Counted from the first letter of the stretch, positions 1-9,384 are shown. The stretch is 64,000 nucleotides of DNA from DASQHL01 sp963843685 (GCA_963843685.1 CAWJLO010000008.1:62001-126000), one strand, 5' to 3'. Translations and numbers: made by a program. Notes: generated from the letters alone by a model not told the origin.

Positions 1-916
1 TCACGTGCGGCAGAATGCTGTCGATGGAGTCGGAGGGGGTGCGGCTCGGCGTCCAGCCCGTCGCCGCCGCCAGGCGCGCGCCCGTGCACCGATAGTCGCG
101 CTTGCGGCCCGTCGCCGGGACCGACGTGATCTCGATGCGGCCCACGATCGGCTCGACGGCGCGCGCGACGACTGCCGCCAGCTCGCGCACCTGGTAGTTG
201 TCCTGCACGACGTTGAACACGCGTCCGGCCACCTTCTCCGCCGGTGCGTCCATGGAGACCACGTGCGCCGTCGCCACGTCCTGGACGTCCACAAGCGGCC
301 TCCACATCAAGCCGCCGTCGTGCAGGAAGAGCTGCTTCTTCAGCAGCGCGTCCTTCACGAACGTGTTGACGACGAGGTCGTAGCGCATCCGCCGGCTGTA
401 GCCGCCCACCGTGCCCTGCCGCAGGATGACGACCTCGAGGCCGCGGTCCGCCGCACCGAGCAGCTTGCGCTCCGCCTCGTACTTCGACATCGCGTAGGCG
501 CCGATCGGCTCGACCGGTGCGTCTTCGTCCAGCAAGTCAGCCGAAGTCAGCCCGTCGTAGATCGACCCGCTCGAGCCGAACGTAAGACGGCGCACACCCA
601 TCCGGATGCACGCATCGGCGAGCTCCGCCGAAGCGACCATGTTCATCTGCCAGTTGGCGTGCGGGTCCAGATCAGCCGTCGGGTCGTTCGACAGCCCGGC
701 CAGGTGGCAGACCACGTCGACGCCCTCAAGGTCACTGTCGCGCATCTCGCGTACGTCGCGGGACACCAACTCGACGCCCGGCAGCCCGTCGAGACCGGCC
801 GTGCCCCAGAAGAACCGGTCCAGGACTCGGACGCGGTCGCCGCGCCGCACGAGCTGTTCCACCAGCTCCACGCCGATGTACCCCGCGCCGCCGGTCACGC
901 AAACGAGCTTGCTCAC
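1..916 (-). CDS. NAD-dependent epimerase/dehydratase (extended SDR), C-terminus outside window
   Basis: Extended short-chain dehydrogenase, probably acting on a nucleotide sugar for the adjacent polysaccharide locus. Read from a GTG at 916 the protein opens with the Rossmann motif VTGGAGYIG and stays open for 305 codons to the window edge, so the stop is missing. A YAMSK motif (YxxxK) and a GSSGSIY segment, where the family has its catalytic Ser/Thr, are present. GGGGTGAAG just upstream supports the start. It is the last visible gene of the minus-strand polysaccharide run, 304 bp after the polymerase gene, so it may have its own promoter. Substrate cannot be told from sequence. Confidence 0.85.
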   Translation of the reverse strand, partial: MSKLVCVTGGAGYIGVELVEQLVRRGDRVRVLDRFFWGTAGLDGLPGVELVSRDVREMRDSDLEGVDVVCHLAGLSNDPTADLDPHANWQMNMVASAELADACIRMGVRRLTFGSSGSIYDGLTSADLLDEDAPVEPIGAYAMSKYEAERKLLGAADRGLEVVILRQGTVGGYSRRMRYDLVVNTFVKDALLKKQLFLHDGGLMWRPLVDVQDVATAHVVSMDAPAEKVAGRVFNVVQDNYQVRELAAVVARAVEPIVGRIEITSVPATGRKRDYRCTGARLAAATGWTPSRTPSDSIDSILPHV

Positions 917-1220
917 GCTTCACCCCACGTTCGAAATAGAGCCGCGAGCGCGACTGGGCGGGTCACCCGCGCCGACCGCAACACGCGAACGGACGTCTTT
1001 CACTGATGCAAACGCAGCCCGTTGCGCCCCATTTCACAAACGAGGGCGCTTTCGGGTCGCTGCTGTCGGATGGCGAGCCATCCGCACCGGTCCGTCCGCG
1101 TCTGGACGCGAGCTGCCGTTTGGCGGGTCTCTACTCTAACACGCGGCTGGATATCTGGGGAACTAGACATCATCAGTGTCGTAGGTTCACTCTGCCAATC
1201 GTTATGTAATCTAGTGGCCC
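917..1220. other. 304-bp non-coding gap between polymerase and epimerase genes
   Basis: No convincing ORF. On the minus strand there is a possible promoter for the epimerase: TTGGCA (1193-1198), 17 bp, TGATGA (1170-1175). A near-perfect 18-bp palindrome, CGGATGGCGAGCCATCCG, lies at 1067-1084, downstream of that promoter and so within the presumed leader. The promoter call is weak because the -10 is poor. Confidence 0.4.
1067..1084. repeat. 18-bp inverted repeat (possible operator or leader hairpin)
   Basis: CGGATGGC and GCCATCCG are exact reverse complements separated by GA. It lies about 150 bp upstream of the epimerase start. It could be an operator or a small hairpin; no T-tract follows, so a classical terminator is unlikely. 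Confidence 0.4.
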
Positions 1221-2627
1221 TCACGCTGCCGCGTCTCCGGAGTCCGCCTCCACCTCGCCCGTAATGCGCTGCCCCACCCGAACCCGCTGATACGACCCCC
1301 CGATAACCACGGCGAGGCCAGCGAGACCCCAGAAGTACCACTCCAGGGCGGGATGGATGATGACGTTGTCTGACAGCGCGGTGCAGGCCCTCGCGACGAA
1401 CCCCATCAAGAACGCAAGCAGAAGATCCCTGTCAAATCGATTGTCGGCCCTCCGATAGGCGTCCCGCGCCAGGTTCCAGAGCTGACGGTACAGGTACAGC
1501 ATCGTGACGAGGCCGGCGAGTCCGGTCTCCACCAGCAGCCGCAGATACTCGTTGTGCGTGGGCTGACCGAGATCGACCGTCACCGCGTCGATGCCGGCGC
1601 CCACTGTCACCAACTTCAGGGGCGATGAAATAGCAAGGGCATTCTGCCACTGCTCCTGTCGCCAGAGCACTGACCCGGTCGTGGACGTTGCTTCGCTGAT
1701 CCTGACGCGCACCGTGGAGGAGCCGAAGTACAGGGCGCCAGCCACGAGCGGAAGGAAGATCAGCGTCCACCGGGCACGCATCAGCGAGAACACGATGAAT
1801 GCCGCCGCGAGCCCTACCCACGCACCCCGCGTCTGCGCCTCGTAGACGTCGAAGAGCATCAACGGGATCAGGGTGCACAGGGCCACCCGTGCGATCCTGG
1901 AGCGTGTGTGCACAGCGAACACCGCGACGAACGGGAGCAGTTGTACCAGGTAGAACGAATACGGCGAGGGATGAGTGAACGTCCCGTAGACCCGCACCAG
2001 GCCGGGTGTGTCGATGTTGCCTTCGTGATGTAGCCACTGCCACATGCCGTAGCTCACCGGGATGAGCGCCGAGAGCAACAGGGCACGCACGAGCCAACGC
2101 TGGTCTTCGCGCGTCTGAATCAGATCGACGACCAGCACGTAGATCGAGAACGTGCCCAGCATGCGGACCCAGTCCTGCGCGGACAAGGCCTTGTCCGGGG
2201 AGACCGCGATCCCCAGCAGCGTGATGAGGAGTACGACCATCGTCGGCTTCGCGAGTGGTATGCGGGCCACGTTGATGCGCGTCAGGGCGATGTGGGCGAA
2301 CGCGATCCCGATGGCGATGAAGCTCATCATTCCGGCGGCGTTCACGTCCGTGCTACCCGATGCCGACAGCAGGGGAATGGTCGCCGTGACGTCCATGCTC
2401 GCCCGGACGAACAGCAGCGAGAGCACCGCGACACGCGTGTCGACGAGAGCGAAGATGACGAACGCTCCAATGATGCTCGACACGAGCGCCGCCTCCATAG
2501 GGAGGTTCAGGATCAGGAACGCCACGATTGCGCCCGTGCCGGTAGCCAACCAGACGTCGTTCCGGCGCCTGAACCAGGCCGCGACTCCGCGCCTTCGAGC
2601 TACAGGGTCGATGGCGATCGCGCTCAT
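1221..2627 (-). CDS. O-antigen ligase / Wzy-like polysaccharide polymerase
   Basis: Polytopic membrane protein of 468 residues in the Wzy_C/O-antigen ligase family, expected to polymerise or ligate undecaprenyl-linked repeat units at the outer face of the membrane. About ten or more hydrophobic segments run the length. Family-like motifs are visible in the long outer-loop part: YGTFTHPSPYSFYL, then TRGAWVGL, then PTHNEYLRLLVETG. The chosen ATG (2627) overlaps the upstream glycosyltransferase stop as ATGA, which indicates translational coupling; a longer reading from 2738 would overlap that gene by more than 100 bp and lacks support. Polymerase versus ligase cannot be separated by sequence, but with a flippase and a Wzz protein in the same run polymerase is favoured. 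Confidence 0.82.
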   Translation of the reverse strand: MSAIAIDPVARRRGVAAWFRRRNDVWLATGTGAIVAFLILNLPMEAALVSSIIGAFVIFALVDTRVAVLSLLFVRASMDVTATIPLLSASGSTDVNAAGMMSFIAIGIAFAHIALTRINVARIPLAKPTMVVLLITLLGIAVSPDKALSAQDWVRMLGTFSIYVLVVDLIQTREDQRWLVRALLLSALIPVSYGMWQWLHHEGNIDTPGLVRVYGTFTHPSPYSFYLVQLLPFVAVFAVHTRSRIARVALCTLIPLMLFDVYEAQTRGAWVGLAAAFIVFSLMRARWTLIFLPLVAGALYFGSSTVRVRISEATSTTGSVLWRQEQWQNALAISSPLKLVTVGAGIDAVTVDLGQPTHNEYLRLLVETGLAGLVTMLYLYRQLWNLARDAYRRADNRFDRDLLLAFLMGFVARACTALSDNVIIHPALEWYFWGLAGLAVVIGGSYQRVRVGQRITGEVEADSGDAAA

Positions 2628-3865
2628 GGCTCGCCGGCCGCGGCCCTGAGCGGTGAACGGGCCGCGATCCCACGCTCCGACGAGCCGTCGAGCATCGGCT
2701 CCACGAGCGCCGAGATCTCCTCCAGGCGCCGATCCCATGAGTGCGCCCGGGACGCCATCTCGCGCGCCGCGGCGCGCTCCACGGAGTCGCTCGCGAGCTC
2801 ACGCTCGATTGCGGCCAGGAACTGGTCCTGGTCGCACGCAATTGTCAGTCCGTCGCCGGCGTACGGGCGCATCTCCTCCAGATCGGTCGAGACGATCGGC
2901 TTCCCCGCAGCCATGTATTCGTAGAGCTTCAGGGGGAAGATGTGGCGGGTGAACCCGTCGATGACGTACGGCAGCAGACACACGTCCATGCGCCGCGCGT
3001 AGGCAGGCAGTGTTTCAATCGGCTTATTGCCGACAAACCGGACGTTTGGCAGCGCACGCAGCGCGTCCAATCCGCGCGCGTCACCCTTCGCCGGCCCAAC
3101 AATTACAAACGACCAGTCGGGCCGCTCCTGCGCGAGGTGGCACATCAGCCCGGAGTCGAATCGGAAGTCGACGACACCGATGAAGCCAACCACGGCGGAA
3201 GCCTGGAGGTCCTTGATGTCGTCCGGCACCGGCAGGTCTGGCTGCAGCGCGGTCGCGAAGTGCGCGACATCCGCTGCGTTCGGGACGAAGTGGCTGTTTG
3301 GATTCAGCAGCTTTCGCGCGGCCGTCAGGCCGCGGCCAACACAGATGACGATGTCTGACTCGCGGCAGCACTCCGCCTCGCGTGCCGCCGCGCCGGCGCC
3401 GGAATGCCACCAGAACGGCAGTGCGGCGTACTCGTCGACACAGTGGAACAACGTCAGGGCGGGATCGAGCGCGGGAGCCACGTGAGGTGCGAGCGGCTGG
3501 AAGTTCCAGACGATGGGATGCCGGAATCCGAGTCGCCGTGTCTGAGCCCGCAGCCATCGACGCAGGATGAAGGCGTTGATCACGTTCACCGGCTTGAACG
3601 ATCGGAACGGAAGGATGGGCGGCGGCGCCGCGGCGTAGACGTTCGTCGCTACTTCGCGAGGACCCTGGCGCCACCTCCGAAGTTGTCGCATGACCGCTCC
3701 GCGACTCCGGATCCCGGTAAAGAACGAGAGTGGTGAGATCGCCTGGTCCACGTAGAGGACGCGGTTGTGCTTCGCGAGGCGGCTCATCAGTTGTTGCGGC
3801 GTTCCCCAGTGGTCGTCCCAGGTGACGATCGAGAGGCAAACGACGTCGCGGTCTCTCAACATCAC
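2624..3865 (-). CDS. Glycosyltransferase (GT4-like), copy 2 of tandem pair
   Basis: 413-residue cytosolic glycosyltransferase with a GT-B fold expected. The N-terminus carries WDDHWGTPQQLMSRLA, shared in pattern with the neighbouring gene. The C-terminal half carries the nucleotide-sugar region FPLKLYEYMAAGKPIVSTD typical of GT4/GT1 enzymes. It starts with adjacent GTG/ATG codons (3865 or 3862), 6 bp after the upstream paralogue, and ends overlapping the polymerase start. It probably adds one sugar to the lipid-linked repeat unit. Donor and linkage are unknown. Confidence 0.85.
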   Translation of the reverse strand: MMLRDRDVVCLSIVTWDDHWGTPQQLMSRLAKHNRVLYVDQAISPLSFFTGIRSRGAVMRQLRRWRQGPREVATNVYAAAPPPILPFRSFKPVNVINAFILRRWLRAQTRRLGFRHPIVWNFQPLAPHVAPALDPALTLFHCVDEYAALPFWWHSGAGAAAREAECCRESDIVICVGRGLTAARKLLNPNSHFVPNAADVAHFATALQPDLPVPDDIKDLQASAVVGFIGVVDFRFDSGLMCHLAQERPDWSFVIVGPAKGDARGLDALRALPNVRFVGNKPIETLPAYARRMDVCLLPYVIDGFTRHIFPLKLYEYMAAGKPIVSTDLEEMRPYAGDGLTIACDQDQFLAAIERELASDSVERAAAREMASRAHSWDRRLEEISALVEPMLDGSSERGIAARSPLRAAAGEP

Positions 3866-3871
3866 GCTGAC

Positions 3872-5098
3872 TCAGCTTCGACGCGCTCGCTGGACCCGGG
3901 GGACTTCCCGCCCGCAGCTCTTCTCCGCCAACAGCGGTGCCAGTAGTTCCGAGAGCTGCTCGACGCGCGAGTCCCAGGACTCATGGCGTGCAGCGAGTAT
4001 GCTGGCGGCTCGCCGTGCGGGCGAGTCGTTTTCCAGCGCGTCTCTCACGGCCGCGTGAAACTCCGCGGGCGTGTGCCCAATGGTGAGATGCGGGCCCTGG
4101 AATGCGCGCATCTCCGCCATATCAGTCACCACCATCGGCTTGCCGGCAGCCATGTACTCGTACAACTTCAGCGGGAAGATGTGATGCGTATAGTCGTTCA
4201 GCACATACGGGATGAGGCAGACGTCCATCCCCTTGCAGTAGTGCGGCAGATCCGACGCGGGCTTCTGACCCAGGAAGTGCACGTTCCTCGCCGACCTCAG
4301 TCGATCGACCTCACGGAGATCACCCCACACCGGGCCAACAAGTGCGAAGGACCACTCGGGTTCACGCTCCGCCATGTACAGGATCAACTCGCTGTCCATG
4401 CGCCAGTTGATCGCCCCCGTGTATCCAATGATTTTGCCCTTCAGCGCGGCCAGGTCTTCGGGAACCGCACTGTCATCCGACGCAACGGCCTCATATTCGC
4501 CGACGTCCGCGCCCTCTGGCATGAACGCGACGTGAGGGTTGAGCACGCGCTTCTTCTCCACCAGCTGCCGGCCCGTGCAGATCACGAGGTCTGCCTCGCG
4601 GCAGCACTCCGCTTCACGGGCGCGCACGCCCGCTCCGGGGTTCCACCAGTACGGCGCCGATCCGAAGTCGTCGACGCAATAGTAGATGGAGAGCGCCGGG
4701 CGGAGATCCCGCCCGATTCCCGGCATCCAGGGCTGGAAGTTCCAGTACACGACGTCCTGAAAACCTAGGGCGCGCGCCTGACGGGCGAGCCAACGGCGCA
4801 GGAACACCGCGTTCAGGACGCTCATGATCTTGTTTGTACGACGCGGAAAGATCGGTGGCGGCGTGACGACCCAGATGTTGGGTGCCACCTCACGTCGACC
4901 GTCCCTCCAGGCGACAAGGCGAGCCGCGGCCTTGCGCCAGCTCACCATGCCCGAAAGGAACGTCAGCACCGACACCGGTTGGTTCACGAAGAGGATCCGG
5001 TTCTCACGCGAGAGACGCGTCATCAACTGCTGGGGTGTCTCCATCATGTCGTCCCAGTTGCCGAACGACGCACAGACGATGTCACGGCCCGTGATCAT
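3872..5098 (-). CDS. Glycosyltransferase (GT4-like), copy 1 of tandem pair
   Basis: 408-residue paralogue of the next gene. It shares the N-terminal pattern (NWDDMMETPQQLMTRLSREN), a central REAECCREADLVICTGR block and the C-terminal FPLKLYEYMAAGKPMVVTD block. The pattern is consistent with a tandem duplication followed by divergence. The ATG at 5098 is preceded by AGGAGAG at good spacing. It lies between the aminotransferase and the second copy, so a role in repeat-unit assembly is inferred. Sugar specificity cannot be read. Confidence 0.85.
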   Translation of the reverse strand: MITGRDIVCASFGNWDDMMETPQQLMTRLSRENRILFVNQPVSVLTFLSGMVSWRKAAARLVAWRDGRREVAPNIWVVTPPPIFPRRTNKIMSVLNAVFLRRWLARQARALGFQDVVYWNFQPWMPGIGRDLRPALSIYYCVDDFGSAPYWWNPGAGVRAREAECCREADLVICTGRQLVEKKRVLNPHVAFMPEGADVGEYEAVASDDSAVPEDLAALKGKIIGYTGAINWRMDSELILYMAEREPEWSFALVGPVWGDLREVDRLRSARNVHFLGQKPASDLPHYCKGMDVCLIPYVLNDYTHHIFPLKLYEYMAAGKPMVVTDMAEMRAFQGPHLTIGHTPAEFHAAVRDALENDSPARRAASILAARHESWDSRVEQLSELLAPLLAEKSCGREVPRVQRARRS

Positions 5099-5129
5099 GC
5101 TCTCTCCTGGTCGCGCGCGGACCGAAGCT

Positions 5130-6296
5130 TCAGCTCCCCGCGGCCACCCCGGCCGAGGCCCGCCCGGATCCGGATCGCGCGTTTGGGGTGTAGGCCCGGA
5201 CGCTTTCGATGACCTGGGCGATCTCGTCGTCGCTGAGCGTCGGGAACAGCGGCAACGTCACCAGCGTCTTCCACAGGCGCTCCGTTACGGGCAGCAGCTC
5301 CGTGCGAAACTCCTTGTACGCCGGATGCAGGTGCGTCGGCACGAAATGCACGTGGCTGCCGACCCCCCGATCCTTCAAGTGCAGGATCAGCGCGTCGCGA
5401 TCCGCCGCCGGAACGCGCACCACGTACTTGTGCTGCGCCGTGAACGCATACTCCTTCAATACCGGTGTCTGGAGCCAGTCGAGATCCGCGAACGCCCGAT
5501 CGTAGATCGCGGCGATCTCGCGACGGCGCTCGTTGTGCTTGTCGAGCTTCCGGAGCTGGACGATGCCGATCGCGGCCGACAGGTCGTTCATGTGGTGGCG
5601 GAAGCCGATCTCTTCGGTAACGTGGTAGTAGTCCATCTCGCCGGGCGCCGGCGGGGTCCCGGGAGGTCGCGCGTGGCCGAGCCACCGCAGCTTCCGCATC
5701 CGCGTGTCGATGTCGCCGTCACGCAGTGTGACCATGCCGCCCGCGCCCGTCGCCAGATTCTTCACCGGATCGAAGCTGAAGGTGTTGATCGGGCCGAACG
5801 ACCCGATCGGCCGCCCCTTGTACTTCGAGCCGCACGCGTGCGCGCTGTCTTGCAGCACCGGGAGACCGCGCCGTTCGGCCAGCTCCATGATCGGGTCCAT
5901 GTCGCACGGGTGGCCCCCGTAGTGCACGACGCAGATCGCCTTCGTGCGCGGCGTGATGCAACGCTCGATCTCGTCGACGCTCAGGTTGCCCGTGTCCTCT
6001 TCAACGTCGGCGAACACCGGGACGCCGCCCGCGTGGATGATGGCATGGTTCGTCGCGACATACGTCAGCGACGTCGTCACGACCTCCCCGCCGTCGAGGT
6101 CGAGGACGGCGAACCCCAACTCCAACGCCGCCGTACCGGAGTTGGTGCCTACCGCGTACGGCGCATCGCAGTACGCAGCGAACTGTTGTTCGAATTCCTT
6201 GGTCTTCGGCCCAAGCCCAAGCCAGCCCTTCTCGAGCGGCTCCTTGAGCGCATACCACTCTTCCTCATCGATTGAGGGCTTGAAGACGGGGATCAT
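5130..6296 (-). CDS. DegT/DnrJ/EryC1/StrS-family sugar aminotransferase
   Basis: 388-residue PLP-dependent aminotransferase of the nucleotide-sugar type (ArnB/WecE/PerA relatives), which converts a keto-sugar nucleotide to an amino sugar. The PLP Schiff-base lysine is Lys179 in FSFDPVKNLATG; VGTNSGTAALELG and LQDSAHACG are the usual cofactor-binding stretches. Length is normal for the family. A 4-keto substrate would come from an SDR dehydratase; SDR genes occur at both ends of the locus. It sits 93 bp after the flippase. The exact amino sugar is unknown. Confidence 0.9.
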   Translation of the reverse strand: MIPVFKPSIDEEEWYALKEPLEKGWLGLGPKTKEFEQQFAAYCDAPYAVGTNSGTAALELGFAVLDLDGGEVVTTSLTYVATNHAIIHAGGVPVFADVEEDTGNLSVDEIERCITPRTKAICVVHYGGHPCDMDPIMELAERRGLPVLQDSAHACGSKYKGRPIGSFGPINTFSFDPVKNLATGAGGMVTLRDGDIDTRMRKLRWLGHARPPGTPPAPGEMDYYHVTEEIGFRHHMNDLSAAIGIVQLRKLDKHNERRREIAAIYDRAFADLDWLQTPVLKEYAFTAQHKYVVRVPAADRDALILHLKDRGVGSHVHFVPTHLHPAYKEFRTELLPVTERLWKTLVTLPLFPTLSDDEIAQVIESVRAYTPNARSGSGRASAGVAAGS

Positions 6297-6389
6297 GGTC
6301 GACTCCTTGCAGTTACGATGCTCGGTAGAGTATCGGTCGCGATTGAGCCGTCCTTGCCCGCCCGCCCCTGAACAATACGCGCGTTCATC

Positions 6390-7841
6390 CTATGCCTGTG
6401 CCGCGACATCGAGCGGCTCCCGGCGCAGCAGCATCCGCAGATCGGCCAGCGACACGACGCGGAAGGCGGCGATTCCCGCCAGAAGCACCAGACACGTGAT
6501 CGCAGCCTCTTCGAACCACGGCAGCTGCAGTAAATACACGACCGCGCCGGCGACGAACGCGACCGGAAGCAGTCTCCACGCCACCCAGAACGATGGCATG
6601 CCGCCGATGTAACTCCGCAGCACGTAGAGTGCCGGCACCAGGACCGCGACCTCCGTGAGCACGGTGGACGCCGCGGCGCCGTCGCGCCCGTACATCGGGA
6701 TGAGCACCAGGTTGGCGGCCACGTTGACGAACAGGCCCAGGCACGCGTTCCTGAACAGCACGTGCTGACGGCCCACGGCGATCAGGCTGTGATCCACCAG
6801 GTTCGAGAGCCAGATCAGTCCGAATGCCATGGAGAGAATCCGCAGGCTGGTTACCGCCGGCGCGTAGGCGGATCCGCCGACGAGATCGACGAGTGGTCGC
6901 GCGAACAGGATCATCAGCGTCAGCAGGCTGATCCCCATCACCGTCAGCAGGTCCTGCACCCGCTGGTAAAGCCGGCGGAACTGCTCGTGCTCGTCCGACG
7001 CGTGGTGATTGGACAGGATCGGAAACACCGACCCGATAAACATCAGGCTCAGTGGCGCGGCGAGGTCCACCGCCCGGTAGGCGAACGTGTAATACCCCAC
7101 TGACTCGTCGCCGGAGAAGCCCTTGAGCAGCAGCGTGTCGACGCGGCTGTAGATCGCGATGACGACGACAGCCACGCCCAGCGGCAGCCCCTCGACGATC
7201 ACCTGCCGCGCGTACTCTTTGTCGAAATGCGGCCTGAGGCTGACGAACCGCCGCGCGAACAGCAGACACACGAGGCTGTTCGACAGGAACCCGATGTCGT
7301 AGGCGAGCAACATCCGGATCAGGCCGCCGCCGCTCATCGCCACCAGCGACATGAGGCTGAGCGTCGTGACCGCCTGGGCCACGTTCCCCAGGGCCGCGAA
7401 CTCCATCCGCAGCTTCGACGCGAAGATCGCATTGTATGAGCCGCTCAGGAGCATCAAGGGGAACGACAGCGACGCCACGGCGATCGCCCGCGTCGCCTCC
7501 ATTGAGTACTGGCTGTCGAACCCGCCGATGATGAGCGCGAGTACGATCGCGAGCACCATCGACACCAGCGCCAGGCAGGCGCGGATGACCAGGATGTTCC
7601 CCATGATCTCGGACTCGGGCCGGCGGCTCGTCGCAAGGTGGCGGATGGCGATCGTCGTCACGCCGAGGTCGCTGATATTCACCAGCAGCAAGAACGCGAT
7701 AACGAGCTGGTACTGGCCGAACTCGTACGGCCCCAGGTAGCGCGACAGGAGCGCCAGCACGGCGAGCGAGATCGCCATCGTGACGCCGCGCCCGGCGAAC
7801 TGCACCAGGCTATTGCGCGCTATGTGTCTCGCGGACGTCAT
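6390..7841 (-). CDS. Polysaccharide flippase (Wzx/MOP family)
   Basis: 483-residue multi-pass membrane protein with the MOP-exporter N-terminus (ARNSLVQFAGRGVTMAISL, then RYLGPYEFGQYQL), expected to flip lipid-linked repeat units across the cytoplasmic membrane. About twelve to fourteen hydrophobic segments are visible. ATG 7841 is chosen because GGTGGGGGA precedes it and it begins just after the upstream kinase gene; a longer in-frame reading to 7931 would run into that gene. With the Wzz-like and polymerase genes it completes a Wzx/Wzy route. Confidence 0.88.
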   Translation of the reverse strand: MTSARHIARNSLVQFAGRGVTMAISLAVLALLSRYLGPYEFGQYQLVIAFLLLVNISDLGVTTIAIRHLATSRRPESEIMGNILVIRACLALVSMVLAIVLALIIGGFDSQYSMEATRAIAVASLSFPLMLLSGSYNAIFASKLRMEFAALGNVAQAVTTLSLMSLVAMSGGGLIRMLLAYDIGFLSNSLVCLLFARRFVSLRPHFDKEYARQVIVEGLPLGVAVVVIAIYSRVDTLLLKGFSGDESVGYYTFAYRAVDLAAPLSLMFIGSVFPILSNHHASDEHEQFRRLYQRVQDLLTVMGISLLTLMILFARPLVDLVGGSAYAPAVTSLRILSMAFGLIWLSNLVDHSLIAVGRQHVLFRNACLGLFVNVAANLVLIPMYGRDGAAASTVLTEVAVLVPALYVLRSYIGGMPSFWVAWRLLPVAFVAGAVVYLLQLPWFEEAAITCLVLLAGIAAFRVVSLADLRMLLRREPLDVAAQA

Positions 7842-7866
7842 GTGACGGGTCCCCCACCGTTCGAGA

Positions 7867-9384
7867 CTATGCTTCCGTCGCCTTGCAGTACACCAGGCCC
7901 AGCGAGTGCGCTCCCAGGCTTGTGAGCTCACCCAGCGTCTCTTCGACGCTCTTGCTGCTGGCCTGCCCTTCAGCTGCTACCAGGACGACGCCGTCGACGA
8001 CGGGGGCGATGACGGCGGAGCCGGCCGAGGTTGACATTGATGGGCCGTCGATCACGACGGCATCGTACTGCTTCTCCAGATAATCGAGGAACTGGCGCAT
8101 CTCGGCCGAGGCCAGCAACTCCGATGGGTCGCTCATCTTGGTGCCCGCCGTGAGCACGCTCAACCGCGGCACCGGCGATTCCTGGATCGCCTCTGGCGCC
8201 GCCTCCCCCAGCGGCTTCGTGGGCCGGGCGCCGTTTACGGAGATGAAGTTGTAGAGCCCGGGCGAGAGCGGCACGTTGAAGAGCTTGTGCAGGTCCGGCC
8301 GGTTGAGGTTCGCGTCGACGAGGAGCACGCGCAGCCCCGCCTGGGCCATCGCCATCGCGCTGTACGTCGCCACCGTCGTGTTTCCCTCGTCGGACCGTGC
8401 ACTCGTAAACAAGAAGCTGTGGCGGGCGCCATCTTGCATCGATGTCTGAAGCTTCGTCGCGAGCAACCGATAGTCGGGAGACACCGGCGGCGGTGGGTAC
8501 TTCCACCGGATGCCGAACGGGATCGACGCCAGCACCGGGAGTCGCGTCACGCCCTCCAGGTCGCGCACCCCGCGCAGCGTAGGGTCCACGTACTCCAGCA
8601 CGAGTGACAGCGCGACGCCGGCCACCAGTCCGGCAAGGACGCCGGCCGCGAGGTTGAACTTCCACCGCGGACTTGAGGGCGCCGACGGTGGTTCCGCCGG
8701 TTCGATCACGCTGAACGCAAGCGCAGCTTGCCCCTGCTGCGCCTGGGCGGTCGATAGCTTATCGAGTACCGCCTGGAACGTGCTCTGCCACGCATCGACC
8801 ACCGACTGCTGGCTCTTGATTTCGGAATCCGATGCTCCCTGCGCTTGAAGGTTGGCCAGCTTGTCCTGGGCGGCCTGAAGTTGCGTTTGCGTGGTGTCGA
8901 CCTGCTGCTGCAGCGCCGGCGTAGAGTTCGTAATCGTCTCGGACATGACCTTCGGATCTTTGAGCAGGTTCGTGAGGTCGTTCGCGATCGCGGCCGCCTT
9001 CTGAGGGTCGCCCGACTTCGCCGTCACCTCCATCAGCTCAGTGTCCGCGATCGGGTTGGTGTCGACGCTATCGGCCAGGGAGCCGGGGTCCACGTCCAGC
9101 TTCAGGTCCTGTACCACGCGGTCCAGGAACGGCGTGGTCTTGATGATCGCCGAGTAGGTGTTCAGGAACCGCCCTGCCGCGTTCGGATCGGTCGTGTCGA
9201 CGCCGGCCGCGGCAATGTCCACGCGCGCCGTTGCTGTCGCGATGTAGACCGGCGTCGTGAGGTAGCTGAGCAGGGCGGCTCCGGCGACGGCGAGCACCAG
9301 CGGGATCAGCAGGACAAACTTGCGCCGGTTGACCAGCTGCAGGTACCGCTCGAACTGTAGTCTACTCTCGTCGTTCACTCGCAC
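7867..9384 (-). CDS. Wzz / CpsD-type polysaccharide co-polymerase with tyrosine-kinase-like domain
   Basis: 505 residues. The N-terminal Wzz domain runs from TM1 (about 24-44) to a Pro-rich TM2 (about 230-265) with a coiled-coil-like stretch between. A C-terminal MinD-like BY-kinase domain starts near 325. In BY-kinases this domain binds ATP and autophosphorylates a Tyr cluster to control chain length. Here the P-loop reads TSARSDEGNTT: the invariant Walker A lysine is Asn335 (codon AAC). Walker A' is LLVDANLNRP and Walker B is VVIDGPS. The tail ends GLVYCKATEA with no Tyr cluster. It may therefore be a structural co-polymerase or a pseudokinase. Start is GTG 9384; GTG 9378 has better spacing from AGGCGGGT. 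Confidence 0.88.
   Translation of the reverse strand: MRVNDESRLQFERYLQLVNRRKFVLLIPLVLAVAGAALLSYLTTPVYIATATARVDIAAAGVDTTDPNAAGRFLNTYSAIIKTTPFLDRVVQDLKLDVDPGSLADSVDTNPIADTELMEVTAKSGDPQKAAAIANDLTNLLKDPKVMSETITNSTPALQQQVDTTQTQLQAAQDKLANLQAQGASDSEIKSQQSVVDAWQSTFQAVLDKLSTAQAQQGQAALAFSVIEPAEPPSAPSSPRWKFNLAAGVLAGLVAGVALSLVLEYVDPTLRGVRDLEGVTRLPVLASIPFGIRWKYPPPPVSPDYRLLATKLQTSMQDGARHSFLFTSARSDEGNTTVATYSAMAMAQAGLRVLLVDANLNRPDLHKLFNVPLSPGLYNFISVNGARPTKPLGEAAPEAIQESPVPRLSVLTAGTKMSDPSELLASAEMRQFLDYLEKQYDAVVIDGPSMSTSAGSAVIAPVVDGVVLVAAEGQASSKSVEETLGELTSLGAHSLGLVYCKATEA

Noticed and set aside
4824..6275. Long plus-strand open frame opposite the aminotransferase and glycosyltransferase
   Set aside because: No domain signature and an Arg/His/Val-rich shadow composition; the minus-strand genes have clear family motifs.
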